Positions 8,226 to 16,901 are shown, counted from the stretch's first letter. The stretch: 60,045 nt of DNA from Akkermansia sp. (GCA_024405435.1 JAKSOU010000006.1:1-60045), one strand, 5' to 3'. Translations and numbers: made by a program. The notes: generated by a model from the sequence alone, not told the origin.

Positions 8226-8231
8226 GGTGGT

Positions 8232-9470
8232 GTGAAGGGCACCATAGAGCGACCGCGCTACACAGAGTTGCTGCGGCAATACCGGGACCAACCACTCATC
8301 AAAATCTTGACGGGAGTGAGGCGTTCCGGGAAGTCGACGCTGTTCATGCTGTTCATGGATGAACTGCGTGAGAACGGCGTGGGGGAGGAGCAAATCCAGA
8401 GCCTCAATCTGGAAGATGTGGACAACGCGCCGCTGCTGGATTACCGAGAGTTGCACCGCCACATCAAGGAGCGTTTGGTGGCGGGGAAGCAGAATTACGT
8501 GTTTCTGGACGAGATCCAGAATGTGCCGGATTTTCAGAAGGCGGTTCGCAGCCTTGCGGACAAGGGAAACGTGGATTTGTACCTGACGGGTTCCAATTCC
8601 AAGCTGCAATCGGGCGAGTGGGCCACTTCCATAGCCGGGCGCTACGTGGAAATCCATGTGCTGCCGCTCTCCTTCCGCGAGTTTGTTTCCGCCCAGCCGA
8701 CCATCGGCAACCGAGACGAGGCGTACGATGCGTACACGAGTTTGTCCTCTTTCCCCCAGGTGTCCTGTTTCCCGGAACAGTTTCAGCCGGATATGGCGAA
8801 ACGGTATCTGCAGGATTTGTACGGCAGCATCGTGCTGAAAGACATCATGGACGCACGGAACATCCGCGAGGTGGCCCGCCTGGACCGTCTGGCGCGCTTC
8901 ATGAGCGATGCCATTGGCAGCGAGCTCTCCGTCAAGAAAATCAGCGATACCATGACTTCCGACGGCGTGAAGGTAAGCGCGCCCACGGTGGAGGCGTACG
9001 TTCAAGCGTTCCGCGATAGTTACCTGTTCTACAAGGTGGACCGCTACGATGTGAAGGGAAAGCGTCTGCTGAAAACGCTGAACAAGTACTACATTGTGGA
9101 TCCCGGGCTGCGGAAGATGCTGGCGGGTTCATCCACGCGCGATTCCGGGCACCTGCTGGAAAACATCGTGTACCTGGAGTTGTTGCGGCGCGGATACCGC
9201 GTGAGCGTGGGTAAGGTGGATGTGTGGACCCGCACGGGGGGTGACCGCCTGACGGTGGAGGTTGACTTCGTGGCGGAGCGCGGCGACACAACCGAGTATT
9301 TCCAGGTGTGCGAGAGCGTTCTGGACACGGCCACGCGCGAACGCGAGCTGCGCCCGCTGCTCGCCATACGGGACGCCAATTCCAAATACCTGCTCACCCG
9401 CGACTACAGCACCGCGCAATACGATGGCGTGCAGCACGTCAACGTGCTGCAATGGCTTCTGGAGGAATAG
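8232..9470 (+). CDS. AAA-type ATP-binding protein, DUF4143 family
   Basis: A 412-residue cytoplasmic ATPase of the widespread AAA_14/DUF4143 family. The N-terminal P-loop domain has Walker A GVRRSGKST (about residues 30-38) and Walker B YVFLDEIQNV, then the sensor-like LYLTGSNSK. A helical region follows, and the C-terminal DUF4143 part contains a nuclease-like core (HLLENIVYLELLRRGY, followed by VEVDFV). Family members are common, patchily distributed and of unsettled function. The GTG start fits both the usual N-terminus and the predicted transcription start. The gene stands alone with its own promoter and an upstream AT-rich repeat, which suggests a mobile accessory gene. Confidence 0.85.
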   Translation: MKGTIERPRYTELLRQYRDQPLIKILTGVRRSGKSTLFMLFMDELRENGVGEEQIQSLNLEDVDNAPLLDYRELHRHIKERLVAGKQNYVFLDEIQNVPDFQKAVRSLADKGNVDLYLTGSNSKLQSGEWATSIAGRYVEIHVLPLSFREFVSAQPTIGNRDEAYDAYTSLSSFPQVSCFPEQFQPDMAKRYLQDLYGSIVLKDIMDARNIREVARLDRLARFMSDAIGSELSVKKISDTMTSDGVKVSAPTVEAYVQAFRDSYLFYKVDRYDVKGKRLLKTLNKYYIVDPGLRKMLAGSSTRDSGHLLENIVYLELLRRGYRVSVGKVDVWTRTGGDRLTVEVDFVAERGDTTEYFQVCESVLDTATRERELRPLLAIRDANSKYLLTRDYSTAQYDGVQHVNVLQWLLEE

Positions 9471-9489
9471 GAAACAGGGAAGAAATGGA

Positions 9490-9518
9490 TTGACCGCGCG
9501 GGGGCGGCGTGGTAGAAG
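9490..9518 (+). promoter_or_regulatory. Promoter of the GH16 gene (leaderless)
   Basis: TTGACC (9490-9495), 17-nt spacer, TAGAAG (9513-9518). The ATG at 9525 is the seventh base after the -10 box. Confidence 0.65.
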
Positions 9519-9524
9519 GGAGGG

Positions 9525-10370
9525 ATGATGAAACATGTCCTTCCACTGTTGCCGTTTCTGTTGCTGCCGCTGGTTGCGGCGGAGGATGCGCCCAAGACCC
9601 TGCCGGGCGGCTGGGTGCTGGATTGGCACGAGGAATTCAACGGCACCCGCCTGAACCCCCAGAAGTGGCGCCCGGAGCTGGGCGTGGTCCGCAACTACGG
9701 CGCCGCCCAAACCTACACGCGCGATTCCATCTCCGTGAAGGACGGCCTGCTCACCATCACCACGGAGGCCAGGGAAACTCCCGTCTCCAACTACAGGCCC
9801 GGCTCCAAGAGGTGGACGGAGCAGCGCAAGACCATGCCCTACAAGAGCGGCTCCATCACCACCAAGGGCTTCAAGAACTTCTTTCACGGCCGCCTGGAGG
9901 TGCGCGCCAAAATCCCCGGCAACAAGGGCGCCTGGCCCGCCATCTGGCTCATCGGCGACAACCCCTGGGGCTGGCCCCAGTGCGGCGAAATCGATATCAT
10001 GGAGCACGCCTCCCAGCAGCACAACCACTGCCACGCCACCATCCACTGGGGCAGGAACGGCGGCAACCAGGACGCCATGGTCAACAAGCACCCCGTGGTG
10101 CCCACGCTTACGGATGATTTCCACCTCTACTGGATGGAGTGGGATGCCCAACAGATTCGCCTGGGCGTGGACAAGCAGGAAATCATCATCATGGAGACGG
10201 AGAAAATCACCTATCCGGACGGCCGAAACCCCTTCCGCAAGGGCGCCTACCTCATCATCAACACCGCCGTGGGCGGCCCCGGTACCATGACCGAGGCCCC
10301 GGACCCCGCACAGTACCCCTGCACCTTCCAGGTGGACTACGTGCGCTACTACACCAGGGCCGGCAGCTAG
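9525..10370 (+). CDS. Glycoside hydrolase family 16 endo-beta-glucanase-like enzyme
   Basis: A 281-residue exported glycosidase. The signal peptide spans about 1-19. The GH16 catalytic signature GEIDIMEH is intact with Glu155 (nucleophile) and Glu160 (acid/base), preceded by the typical HGRLEVRAKIPGNKGAWPAI strand. The length is that of a single-domain enzyme without a carbohydrate-binding module. GH16 enzymes cut beta-1,3 or mixed-linkage glucans and some galactans or host glycans; the sequence is closest in feel to laminarinase/lichenase-type members, but the substrate is not certain. It has its own promoter and is convergent with the SLOG gene, with only 14 bases between stops. Confidence 0.9.
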   Translation: MMKHVLPLLPFLLLPLVAAEDAPKTLPGGWVLDWHEEFNGTRLNPQKWRPELGVVRNYGAAQTYTRDSISVKDGLLTITTEARETPVSNYRPGSKRWTEQRKTMPYKSGSITTKGFKNFFHGRLEVRAKIPGNKGAWPAIWLIGDNPWGWPQCGEIDIMEHASQQHNHCHATIHWGRNGGNQDAMVNKHPVVPTLTDDFHLYWMEWDAQQIRLGVDKQEIIIMETEKITYPDGRNPFRKGAYLIINTAVGGPGTMTEAPDPAQYPCTFQVDYVRYYTRAGS

Positions 10371-10384
10371 CACCCGCGGGGCTG

Positions 10385-12448
10385 TCAGAGGTTCCAGGAC
10401 TTGTTGTTGTTGCGGATGCTTTCCCAGTCTCTCACCTCGCCGCTGCAGTTGGCATCAATCTTTCTGCAAAGCGCCACAACATCGGAGAAGGATATGTCCG
10501 GGCGGGCCGCCAGCTCGCGCGCCTGGGCGGACAGCACGCGGCATGCCTCCGCCATGGCAGACGACGAGGCTATCTGGGTCTGATAGTTCGCGTAGTTGGA
10601 ATAGGCGGCAAAGAACATGCCTATGCAGGGGAAAGCCAGCATCAGGCTGCCCATCAGGGGCAGGGTGTCCCCATCCCACGCTGCGGGTATCACACAATAC
10701 TTGCATCCCGTCACCACCAGAAAGCGCAGCGTGGAAACGACTGCGAGAAACACAAAGGATATCTTCGCAAGGTTGTGCAGGGCCTCGTTCCACAACCTGC
10801 TCCGCCACCGCCTCTCCCTGTGGTAGCGCGCCTGGGCATCCAGGAACCCCTTGCCCACTGCGCCGGCCCATTTAACCAGGTACTCGCGGGTGACGGACTG
10901 ATCCCCCTGCTTGTCCGGCAGGCCGATTCGGCGCGCCATCATCCGGTAATACCACGCTGCCCAGCGTACATCCGGGTCTTCGCTGTCTGCCGTGTACACC
11001 CGGCAGAACCCCGCCGGGGCCAGGGCCTCCGCCTGCCTACAGCGCTCCGAGAGGATTCTGTAGGTGACATGCCGGCACTGCTCCACCTCCTTGTCGTCGC
11101 GGAAGAGGTAGAACAAAATGGAGAGAAGACTTCCGAGCTGCACCAGGGAACAGAAGATGGCCAGCCAATGGTGGAGATGAAAGAAGTCGCCGCGGAAAAA
11201 GGCTCCCAGGGCCGTCCAGGCCGCCCGGTATGATAAACTCGGGAAGTTGATGGAAATGATGAGGGCAATCATGCAAACCACCGCCAGGGAATACCTTCGG
11301 AAGAGGTTGTTGCGGGACTTTTCCCCGTATGCATTGGCCGCGGCCTGCAGCTTGTCGCCCCGGTAGGCCCTCCACTTCTTCGCCGTGGAATCAAAGGGAG
11401 CCGCCGCCCTGCGGGCAGGTCTTCTCCTTTTCCTGAAGACGGACAGGCAGCAGACCCCGAGCCGCTTGCCGAAATGTCCCCAGCCTTTCGCCCTCCCGCA
11501 TTTGGAAACGTGGTGGCACCAATCCAGGAATCCCGTGAACGCCCGCTCGGTAAACACGCCCTTGAGCCAACGCCAGGCGCGCATGCACCGGGATTTGACT
11601 CCGTTCCCGCAGACGCCAGTGTCACTGCAATCGCAAATGGGCAGCACCAGCGGGGCGCTCCGCGGCAGGCGGCGCCTCAGCACTTTCTCGCGCAGCCAGC
11701 GCCAGCATGTGCCGACCCGGGATTCCTGGGCGCAGGCGAACACGTCCGGCCAGGATGTGGCGGGGAGGAGAATGAAGCGCAGGAGCTTGTCCAGTTCCCC
11801 TTTCCAATCCTCGCTGCGCCTGGTGCCCCGCCTGTAGCGCGGGGAATCCGGGGAAGCCATGGGAATCAGGATGACGGGGATGTTGGCGGTATACGCCTGG
11901 CGCATGGTGGCATAGGTTCCCGCAGAGTAGTCCGTTGCGGCGCCATCCCACACCGCCACAAGGATATCGGAATGGAACAGCAGCACGTCTGCTGCATCGG
12001 CATACGCCCTGGCGGAATGCTCGCCCTTCTCTCCGGAAGATATTTCAAACACGCTTTCCGCCTCCGCCAATAGGGAAAAAAACTGTTCCCGCTCGTTTCC
12101 CTCTGCAAAATCGCCCGCATACACGCCGCGCTCGAACGGGAGCGGCACCTGCAAATGGTATCCCTGCTCCATGGCCGCCTGCGCCGCCATGGTGTCCACG
12201 CCTTTTGCCAGGGAGCTGATCACGCGCATCACCGGCTGCTCCCTGTTGTCGAACAGGCTGTAGGTATCCCTGTAGTCTTCCCGGATACGTTTGGTGGCTT
12301 CGCGCATGTAGTCTTCCCGGATACGCGTGGTGGTATCGCGGATAGTGGCAAACACCCGGCGCAGGGCGGCGTCTACCCCCTCTCGCATTTCGGGGGGGAC
12401 ATCAAGCTTCCCGGTCACGCCCACGTGCACTGTCAACTGTGTTTCCAT
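10385..12448 (-). CDS. SLOG-domain protein with C-terminal SLATT-like membrane region
   Basis: A 687-residue protein with two parts. Residues 1-200 are a Rossmann-like SLOG (DprA/LOG) nucleotide-sensing domain: VHVGVTGKLDVPPEM, then RVISSLAKGVDTMAAQAAM, ADVLLFHSDILVAVWDGA and an AGTYATMRQAYTANIPVIL helix. A basic, Cys-rich linker follows (240-380), then four hydrophobic segments in two pairs (about 387-404, 428-449, 561-580, 596-616) with long helices between and after them, as in SLATT-type pore-forming effectors. Known SLOG-membrane fusions are proposed conflict or antiviral effectors triggered by a nucleotide; that role here is inference. An in-frame ATG at 12493 is closer to the promoter and could be the real start. 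The gene stands alone. Confidence 0.7.
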   Translation of the reverse strand: METQLTVHVGVTGKLDVPPEMREGVDAALRRVFATIRDTTTRIREDYMREATKRIREDYRDTYSLFDNREQPVMRVISSLAKGVDTMAAQAAMEQGYHLQVPLPFERGVYAGDFAEGNEREQFFSLLAEAESVFEISSGEKGEHSARAYADAADVLLFHSDILVAVWDGAATDYSAGTYATMRQAYTANIPVILIPMASPDSPRYRRGTRRSEDWKGELDKLLRFILLPATSWPDVFACAQESRVGTCWRWLREKVLRRRLPRSAPLVLPICDCSDTGVCGNGVKSRCMRAWRWLKGVFTERAFTGFLDWCHHVSKCGRAKGWGHFGKRLGVCCLSVFRKRRRPARRAAAPFDSTAKKWRAYRGDKLQAAANAYGEKSRNNLFRRYSLAVVCMIALIISINFPSLSYRAAWTALGAFFRGDFFHLHHWLAIFCSLVQLGSLLSILFYLFRDDKEVEQCRHVTYRILSERCRQAEALAPAGFCRVYTADSEDPDVRWAAWYYRMMARRIGLPDKQGDQSVTREYLVKWAGAVGKGFLDAQARYHRERRWRSRLWNEALHNLAKISFVFLAVVSTLRFLVVTGCKYCVIPAAWDGDTLPLMGSLMLAFPCIGMFFAAYSNYANYQTQIASSSAMAEACRVLSAQARELAARPDISFSDVVALCRKIDANCSGEVRDWESIRNNNKSWNL
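12271..12325. repeat. Short direct duplication inside the SLOG gene
   Basis: The 19-mer TGTAGTCTTCCCGGATACG occurs at 12271-12289 and again at 12307-12325, a period of 36 bp. In the protein this repeats RIREDY at a 12-residue spacing (about residues 43-59), in a region predicted to be helical. Confidence 0.8.
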
Positions 12449-12508
12449 GATGTTGTCCGTATGGGGCGCCGCCCCGTTCACCGGGCGTTGCATCCCGCGC
12501 CGCAGCAC

Positions 12509-12538
12509 AGTATACAGCACGGAACGGGGAGGCGTCAA
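12509..12538 (-). promoter_or_regulatory. Promoter of the SLOG gene
   Basis: Minus strand: TTGACG (12533-12538), 18-nt spacer, TATACT (12509-12514). Predicted start is near 12502, 9 nt before ATG 12493 and 54 nt before ATG 12448. Confidence 0.6.
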
Positions 12539-12639
12539 GGGATAGCTTCCGCTGCTTCGGGCGTTTTTCCCGCACCGGTTCCCCAGGTCTCCGCGTGCGC
12601 GCACGCTACCCCGGTTCCCGAAAAGGTGGGGGATTTTGC

Positions 12640-12668
12640 TTGCACCGCCGCGCGGGTCGCGCTATGGT
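12640..12668 (+). promoter_or_regulatory. Promoter of yceD-like / rpmF (leaderless)
   Basis: TTGCAC (12640-12645), 17-nt spacer, TATGGT (12663-12668). The ATG at 12675 is the seventh base after the -10 box. Confidence 0.6.
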
Positions 12669-12674
12669 GGGGGC

Positions 12675-13190
12675 ATGGACAGCAGGCTCGTCATTGCACT
12701 GGAGGATTTCCCGGAGGAGGGGCGCCACCTGGAGGGAGAGGTGGACGGTGCCGTGTTCGACCTGGCGGGGGATGAAATCCGGCCGGCCGGGCCGCTGCGC
12801 TACGCGTTCGAGGCGCACCTGTACGAGCACGAGCTGGTGCTGCGCGGCAGCGTGGAGGCACGGTTCGACATGCGCTGCAACCGCTGCCTGGCACGGTTCG
12901 ACTACACGGCGGAAATCACGGATATGACACTCTCGTTCGATGTGAAGGGGCAGGGGGCGTTCGATGCCACGGATGCCCTGCGGGAAGAGATTCTGCTCAT
13001 CCTTCCCAGCTACCCCAAATGCGAGCACGCCGGGCTGGATTGTGAAAAAAATGACATTACCCGTGAATTTAGGCTGGACAAAACCACCGATTCGGGTGTA
13101 AACTCCGCCGCACCGCGCGGCAGCAGCGTGTGGGACGCTCTCGACAAGCTCCCCCAAAACACGGATGGCCGCCCTCCAAAGCAATCTTAA
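12675..13190 (+). CDS. YceD/DUF177 family protein
   Basis: A 171-residue cytoplasmic protein of the DUF177 (YceD) family, which is nearly always encoded just before rpmF and has been linked to 23S rRNA or ribosome maturation. The family core is visible: [20 protein letters not shown] with its CxxC motif (about 76-79), then [10 protein letters not shown] and an acidic central part ending [14 protein letters not shown]. Length is typical. The start is set by the predicted leaderless promoter and by the family N-terminus. It is followed 13 bases later by rpmF, matching the usual yceD-rpmF-plsX order. Confidence 0.88.
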   Translation: MDSRLVIALEDFPEEGRHLEGEVDGAVFDLAGDEIRPAGPLRYAFEAHLYEHELVLRGSVEARFDMRCNRCLARFDYTAEITDMTLSFDVKGQGAFDATDALREEILLILPSYPKCEHAGLDCEKNDITREFRLDKTTDSGVNSAAPRGSSVWDALDKLPQNTDGRPPKQS

Positions 13191-13203
13191 CCAATATACG
13201 ATC

Positions 13204-13395
13204 ATGGCAGCTCCCAAACGCAGAACATCCAAGATGAAGCAGCGCTCCAGCCTTGCAGCCAAGGCCTGGAAGGCACCCAAACTCGGCAAGTGCCCCAAGT
13301 GCGGCGCCGCCGTCCCCGGCCACACCGCCTGCCCCCAGTGCGGTACCTACAAGACTCAGAGCGGCGCGGAAGTCGTCGTCAAGCTCGTGGACTGA
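13204..13395 (+). CDS. rpmF: 50S ribosomal protein L32
   Basis: A 63-residue ribosomal protein of the large subunit. The start [15 protein letters not shown] is characteristic, and two cysteine pairs (CPKC and CPQC) form the zinc ribbon found in the zinc-binding form of L32. Length is normal. The ATG at 13204 has no SD; the upstream sequence ATATACGATC is AT-rich. It is cotranscribed with the yceD-like gene and followed by an intrinsic terminator. Confidence 0.97.
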   Translation: MAAPKRRTSKMKQRSSLAAKAWKAPKLGKCPKCGAAVPGHTACPQCGTYKTQSGAEVVVKLVD

Positions 13396-13423
13396 TAGGC
13401 CCGTCCCAAGCAACATTTCACCG

Positions 13424-13452
13424 CCGCCCCGTCATGCACGGGGCGGTTTTTT
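13424..13452 (+). terminator. Intrinsic terminator after rpmF
   Basis: A 9-bp stem CCGCCCCGT / ACGGGGCGG (13424-13432, 13438-13446) with a 5-base loop is followed by six T. The -35 box of plsX starts 2 bases after the T-run, so termination and re-initiation are packed together. Confidence 0.9.
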
Positions 13453-13453
13453 A

Positions 13454-13481
13454 TTGACATCGCCGCTGCGGGTGGTAGAGT
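13454..13481 (+). promoter_or_regulatory. Promoter of plsX
   Basis: TTGACA (13454-13459), 16-nt spacer, TAGAGT (13476-13481). Predicted start near 13488 gives a leader of about 31 nt before ATG 13519. Confidence 0.65.
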
Positions 13482-13518
13482 GGTGGCAGTCGTTTTTCTG
13501 CAACAACCGGCAACTGAT

Positions 13519-14577
13519 ATGAAGCTTGCACTGGATGCCATGGGTGGTGACAATGCCCCGCAAATCAACATTGACGGGGCAAGGGAGGTCTTGCAGCATG
13601 TGGATGAGCTGGACAAGCTCTACATGGTGGGGGAGGAAACCACGCTGAAACGCCTGTGCGACGCCGCCGGAATCGGCGGCAACCCGCGCCTGGAGATTGT
13701 GCACGCCCCGGAAGTGGTGGGGATGGACGAGAGCGGCCTGGCGGCCGTGCGCCAGAAGAAGAACTCCTCCATGAGCATTGCCGTGGATTTGGTGAAGGCC
13801 GGCACGTGCGATGCCGTACTCTCCGCCGGCAACACCGGCGCAGAGGTGGCCGCTTGCACCATCAAGCTTCGCCTGCTGGAGGGCGTGGAGCGCGCGGGCA
13901 TCGTCTCCCCCATCCCGAACGAGCGCAGCTACGTGCTGGTGAGCGACACGGGCGCGAACCCGGACGCCAAGCCCAGCCACCTGGTGGGCTACGCCGTGAT
14001 GAGCGCCATGATGGCACGCTACATCTACAACATCCCGGAGCCAAAGGTGGCCGTCATGAGCAACGGCACGGAGGACTGCAAGGGCTGCGAATTCTCCAAG
14101 GAGGCGCACCGCCTGCTCCGCCACCTGGCGGATGCCGGCCTGCTCCCCTTCCAATTCATCGGAAACCGCGAGGGGCACGACCTCTTCAACAGCGACATGG
14201 ACGTGGCGCTCACCGACGGCTTCACCGGCAACATCCTCCTCAAGACCGTGGAGGCCACCGCCAAGACCCTCTCCCACTGGATCAAGGCCGGCATCAAGAA
14301 ACGCCCCATGGCCATGGTTGGCGCGCTGGGCATGCGCAGCGTCTTCCGCGATATCGGCGACCGCCTGAACGCAGACGCCATGGGCGGCTGCCCCCTCATG
14401 GGCGTGCGCGGCGTCTCCATCATCGCCCACGGCTCCGCCAACGCACGCGCCATCCTCAACGCCACCCGAATGGCGGAGGGCATGTGCCGCCATAGCGTGA
14501 ACGACCGCATCATCGATGCCATGGCTCCCGTCAACGAGGAGCTCCGCCGCCTCGCAGAGGAGGAATCCGTCGGCTAG
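13519..14577 (+). CDS. plsX: Phosphate acyltransferase PlsX
   Basis: A 352-residue enzyme making acyl-phosphate from acyl-ACP and phosphate, the first committed step of bacterial phospholipid synthesis. The family start MKLALDAMGGDNAP is clear, followed by SAGNTGAEVAA, VSDTGANPDAKP and DVALTDGFTGNILLKT, all landmarks of PlsX. Length is normal. ATG 13519 is chosen because it begins the conserved N-terminus; upstream GTG codons in frame would add non-conserved residues. It follows rpmF as in many genomes but has its own promoter. It ends 10 bases from the convergent mnmE gene. Confidence 0.96.
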   Translation: MKLALDAMGGDNAPQINIDGAREVLQHVDELDKLYMVGEETTLKRLCDAAGIGGNPRLEIVHAPEVVGMDESGLAAVRQKKNSSMSIAVDLVKAGTCDAVLSAGNTGAEVAACTIKLRLLEGVERAGIVSPIPNERSYVLVSDTGANPDAKPSHLVGYAVMSAMMARYIYNIPEPKVAVMSNGTEDCKGCEFSKEAHRLLRHLADAGLLPFQFIGNREGHDLFNSDMDVALTDGFTGNILLKTVEATAKTLSHWIKAGIKKRPMAMVGALGMRSVFRDIGDRLNADAMGGCPLMGVRGVSIIAHGSANARAILNATRMAEGMCRHSVNDRIIDAMAPVNEELRRLAEEESVG

Positions 14578-14587
14578 CCCCGGAACC

Positions 14588-15922
14588 TCACTTGCCCAGG
14601 CAGAAGGTGGAGAACACGCGGGAGAGGATGTCCTCCGTGTCGATGCGCCCGGTGATGGTGCCCAGGGCGTCCAGGGCCTCGCGCAGGTCCACGTCCGTGA
14701 GCTCCGGCGATTCCGCGGCCTCCAGGGAGGCGCGTGCGCGCGCGAGGGCATCCAGGGCCTGCTGCAGGGCGTAGCGGTGGCGTGTGTTGATGGCGGCCAG
14801 GGAATCGCGTTCACCGGCATCCTGAAGGAACAAGTCCGCAATGGCGCGCTCCAGCTCCGCGCGGCCTTTCCCGGTGGTGCAGGAGATGCGCAGGCCCGCC
14901 GCGCCGCGCCAGTCCGCGTGTTCCGGCAGGTCGCATTTGTTGAGCAGGGTGATTCTCTTGGCGCCGGCGCCCGCGGGCTCTTCCGCCTGCGCGCGGGGCA
15001 GGGAGGCATCGTGCACCTCCAGGATGAGGTCCGCCTCCGCCAGGGCGCGGCGGCTGCGCTCCATGCCCGCGCGCTCCAGCGCGTCCGCGCTCTCGTGTAG
15101 CCCGGCGGTGTCGATGAGCCGCAGGCGCAGCCCGCCCACGGTGGTGCTTTCCTCGATGGTGTCGCGCGTGGTGCCGGCGGTGGGGCTCACGATGGCGCGG
15201 TCGTACCCCAGCAGCAAGTTCAGGAGGCTGCTCTTGCCCACGTTCGGCGCGCCGATGATGGCGGTGCGCACGCCCTCGCGCAGGATGCGCCCCTCGTCCG
15301 CCGTGGAGAGCAGCTGCCGCAGCTGTTCGGAGATATCGTCCAGCCTCTGCACCAGCTCGGCGGTGGTGTCCGGCGCAATGTCCTCCTCCGGGAAATCGAT
15401 GTAGGCCTCCACGTGCGCGGCAATATCGACGAGCTTGTCCGCCGCCTGTTGCACGCGCGCGCCGATGACGCCCTGCAGCTGGTTCTGCGCGGCGCGCAAT
15501 GCCAGGTCGCTCCCGGCGGAGATCACATCCATCACGGCCTCCGCCTGGGTGAGGTCCAGCCGACCGTTCTCAAAGGCGCGGCGCGTGAACTCGCCGGGTT
15601 CCGCGGGGCGGGCGCCGCACTCCAGCAGGCGCTCCAGCACGCGCTGCACCACCAGCGTGCCGCCGTGGCAGCTCAGCTCCGCGGCAGCCTCCCCCGTGAA
15701 GCTGTGCGGCGCCGCGTACACCGTGGCCACGCACTCGTCCAGCACGCGCCCGCGCGCATCCCGCACCCTGGCCAGCGTGGCGCGCCGCGGCGCGAAATCT
15801 TTCTCTCTTGCGCACGCCGCCTTTACCACCTGCGCCGCCTGCGGCCCGCTCACGCGGACGATGGCGAGCGCCGCCGCCCCGGGCGCTGTGGCAATGGCTG
15901 CAATGGTGTCGCTTTCCGGCAT
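14588..15922 (-). CDS. mnmE: tRNA modification GTPase MnmE
   Basis: A 444-residue GTPase that, with MnmG, installs the (carboxymethyl)aminomethyl group on U34 of certain tRNAs. Domains in order: an N-terminal folate-binding domain (DTIAAIATAPGAAALAIVRV), a helical domain, an inserted G domain with G1 GAPNVGKSSL, the G2 loop AGTTRDTI, G3 DTAG and G4 NKCD, and the C-terminal catalytic-cysteine motif FCLGK at the very end. Length is normal. The ATG coincides with the predicted transcription start. It diverges from a lipoprotein hydrolase gene and is convergent with plsX. Confidence 0.97.
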   Translation of the reverse strand: MPESDTIAAIATAPGAAALAIVRVSGPQAAQVVKAACAREKDFAPRRATLARVRDARGRVLDECVATVYAAPHSFTGEAAAELSCHGGTLVVQRVLERLLECGARPAEPGEFTRRAFENGRLDLTQAEAVMDVISAGSDLALRAAQNQLQGVIGARVQQAADKLVDIAAHVEAYIDFPEEDIAPDTTAELVQRLDDISEQLRQLLSTADEGRILREGVRTAIIGAPNVGKSSLLNLLLGYDRAIVSPTAGTTRDTIEESTTVGGLRLRLIDTAGLHESADALERAGMERSRRALAEADLILEVHDASLPRAQAEEPAGAGAKRITLLNKCDLPEHADWRGAAGLRISCTTGKGRAELERAIADLFLQDAGERDSLAAINTRHRYALQQALDALARARASLEAAESPELTDVDLREALDALGTITGRIDTEDILSRVFSTFCLGK

Positions 15923-15928
15923 GGCTTC

Positions 15929-15957
15929 ATCCTCTCACAAATGCGGCGGGCGGTCAA
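15929..15957 (-). promoter_or_regulatory. Promoter of mnmE (leaderless)
   Basis: Minus strand: TTGACC (15952-15957), 17-nt spacer, GAGGAT (15929-15934). The ATG at 15922 is the seventh base after the -10 box. The -10 match is weak; spacing supports it. Confidence 0.5.
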
Positions 15958-15974
15958 CCACCAACCATATCTGC

Positions 15975-16003
15975 TTGCGCATACACGTGCGCGCTGGTAG
16001 AAT
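15975..16003 (+). promoter_or_regulatory. Promoter of the lipoprotein hydrolase (leaderless)
   Basis: TTGCGC (15975-15980), 17-nt spacer, TAGAAT (15998-16003). ATG 16010 is the seventh base after the -10 box. Confidence 0.65.
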
Positions 16004-16009
16004 GGCGGA

Positions 16010-16786
16010 ATGAACAAGAGATGGATTCTCCTGCTGCTGTTGCCGCTGGCGCTGCTGCTTTCCACATGCGCGGTGCGCTCCATGGTGTTCCCCGGCGCAC
16101 AGCCCGGCGTCTGCTCCCCGGATTCCAAGTACGGCCACACGGAGCAGTACGTTTCTTTCACCATGCAGGACGGCACCGTGCTGCGCGGCTGGCTCTTCAA
16201 CCGCGGCCCCCAGGCGCCGCTCGTCGTCATGTACGGCGGCAACTCCATCAACGCCGGCGATTTCTCCGACTACGCGGACGAGGACACCACCCGCTCCTAC
16301 CTACTCGTGAACTACCGCGGTTTCGGCGGCAGTGAGGGCGAGCCCTCCGAAAAGGACATCGTGGCGGATTCCTGCGCCCTGCTGGACCAGGCCAGGGAGA
16401 AGCTCGGTAACCCCGCCGCCACCACGCTCGTCGGCTTCAGCATCGGCACCGGCGTGGCCATGCAGGTGGCCGCCGCCAAGAACCCAGACAAGGTGGTGCT
16501 CATCTGCCCGTTCGACAGCCTCGTCAACGTGGCCTGCGATTTCATCCCCGCCATCCCCAACGCCGTCGTCATCGATAAATTCATCTCCACCGACTACGCG
16601 CCGAAAATCACGTGCGATGTGGCCATCCTGCGCGCGGATGCGGATGAAATCGTGCTGCCGCCGCGAACCGACGCCCTGCGCGAGAGCTTCAAGCGCCCCG
16701 TCACCGAAAAGACCTTCCACGCCACCCACAACACGATTTTCAATGCCGACGGCTTTCATGACGCCTTTTTTGCTGAACTGCGCTAA
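16010..16786 (+). CDS. Alpha/beta hydrolase lipoprotein
   Basis: A 258-residue lipoprotein of the alpha/beta-hydrolase fold. The signal ends in lipobox LSTC, so lipid attachment at Cys20 is likely. The catalytic pieces are all present: oxyanion region VVMYGGNS, nucleophile elbow GFSIGTG with Ser, an Asp in RADADEIVLP and a His in FHATHNT or GFHDAF. Similar membrane-anchored serine hydrolases (BEM46/YqiA-like) act on esters or peptides at the envelope; the substrate is not predictable. It is a single-gene unit with its own promoter, followed by an inverted repeat CCCGCAAT/ATTGCGGG (16789-16820). Confidence 0.82.
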   Translation: MNKRWILLLLLPLALLLSTCAVRSMVFPGAQPGVCSPDSKYGHTEQYVSFTMQDGTVLRGWLFNRGPQAPLVVMYGGNSINAGDFSDYADEDTTRSYLLVNYRGFGGSEGEPSEKDIVADSCALLDQAREKLGNPAATTLVGFSIGTGVAMQVAAAKNPDKVVLICPFDSLVNVACDFIPAIPNAVVIDKFISTDYAPKITCDVAILRADADEIVLPPRTDALRESFKRPVTEKTFHATHNTIFNADGFHDAFFAELR

Positions 16787-16788
16787 TG

Positions 16789-16820
16789 CCCGCAATCCCA
16801 GTGTTCATGGGCATTGCGGG
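16789..16820 (+). terminator. Probable weak terminator after the hydrolase
   Basis: Inverted repeat CCCGCAAT (16789-16796) and ATTGCGGG (16813-16820) lies directly after the stop. The loop is 16 bases and no clear T-run follows, so function is uncertain. Confidence 0.4.
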
Positions 16821-16873
16821 GCCTTGCGCGGGGTGATTGTTTAAATTTTCTTTCAGAAATTTTGATTTTAGCC

Positions 16874-16901
16874 TTGCAAAGCCGTTCGGATTTGGTACAC
16901 T
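16874..16901 (+). promoter_or_regulatory. Promoter of the small lipoprotein
   Basis: TTGCAA (16874-16879), 16-nt spacer, TACACT (16896-16901). Predicted leader is about 59 nt. Confidence 0.55.

Noticed and set aside
8143..9470. DUF4143 ATPase as part of an insertion sequence
   Set aside because: The inverted repeat lies only on the upstream side; no matching repeat or target duplication was found after the gene and there is no transposase.
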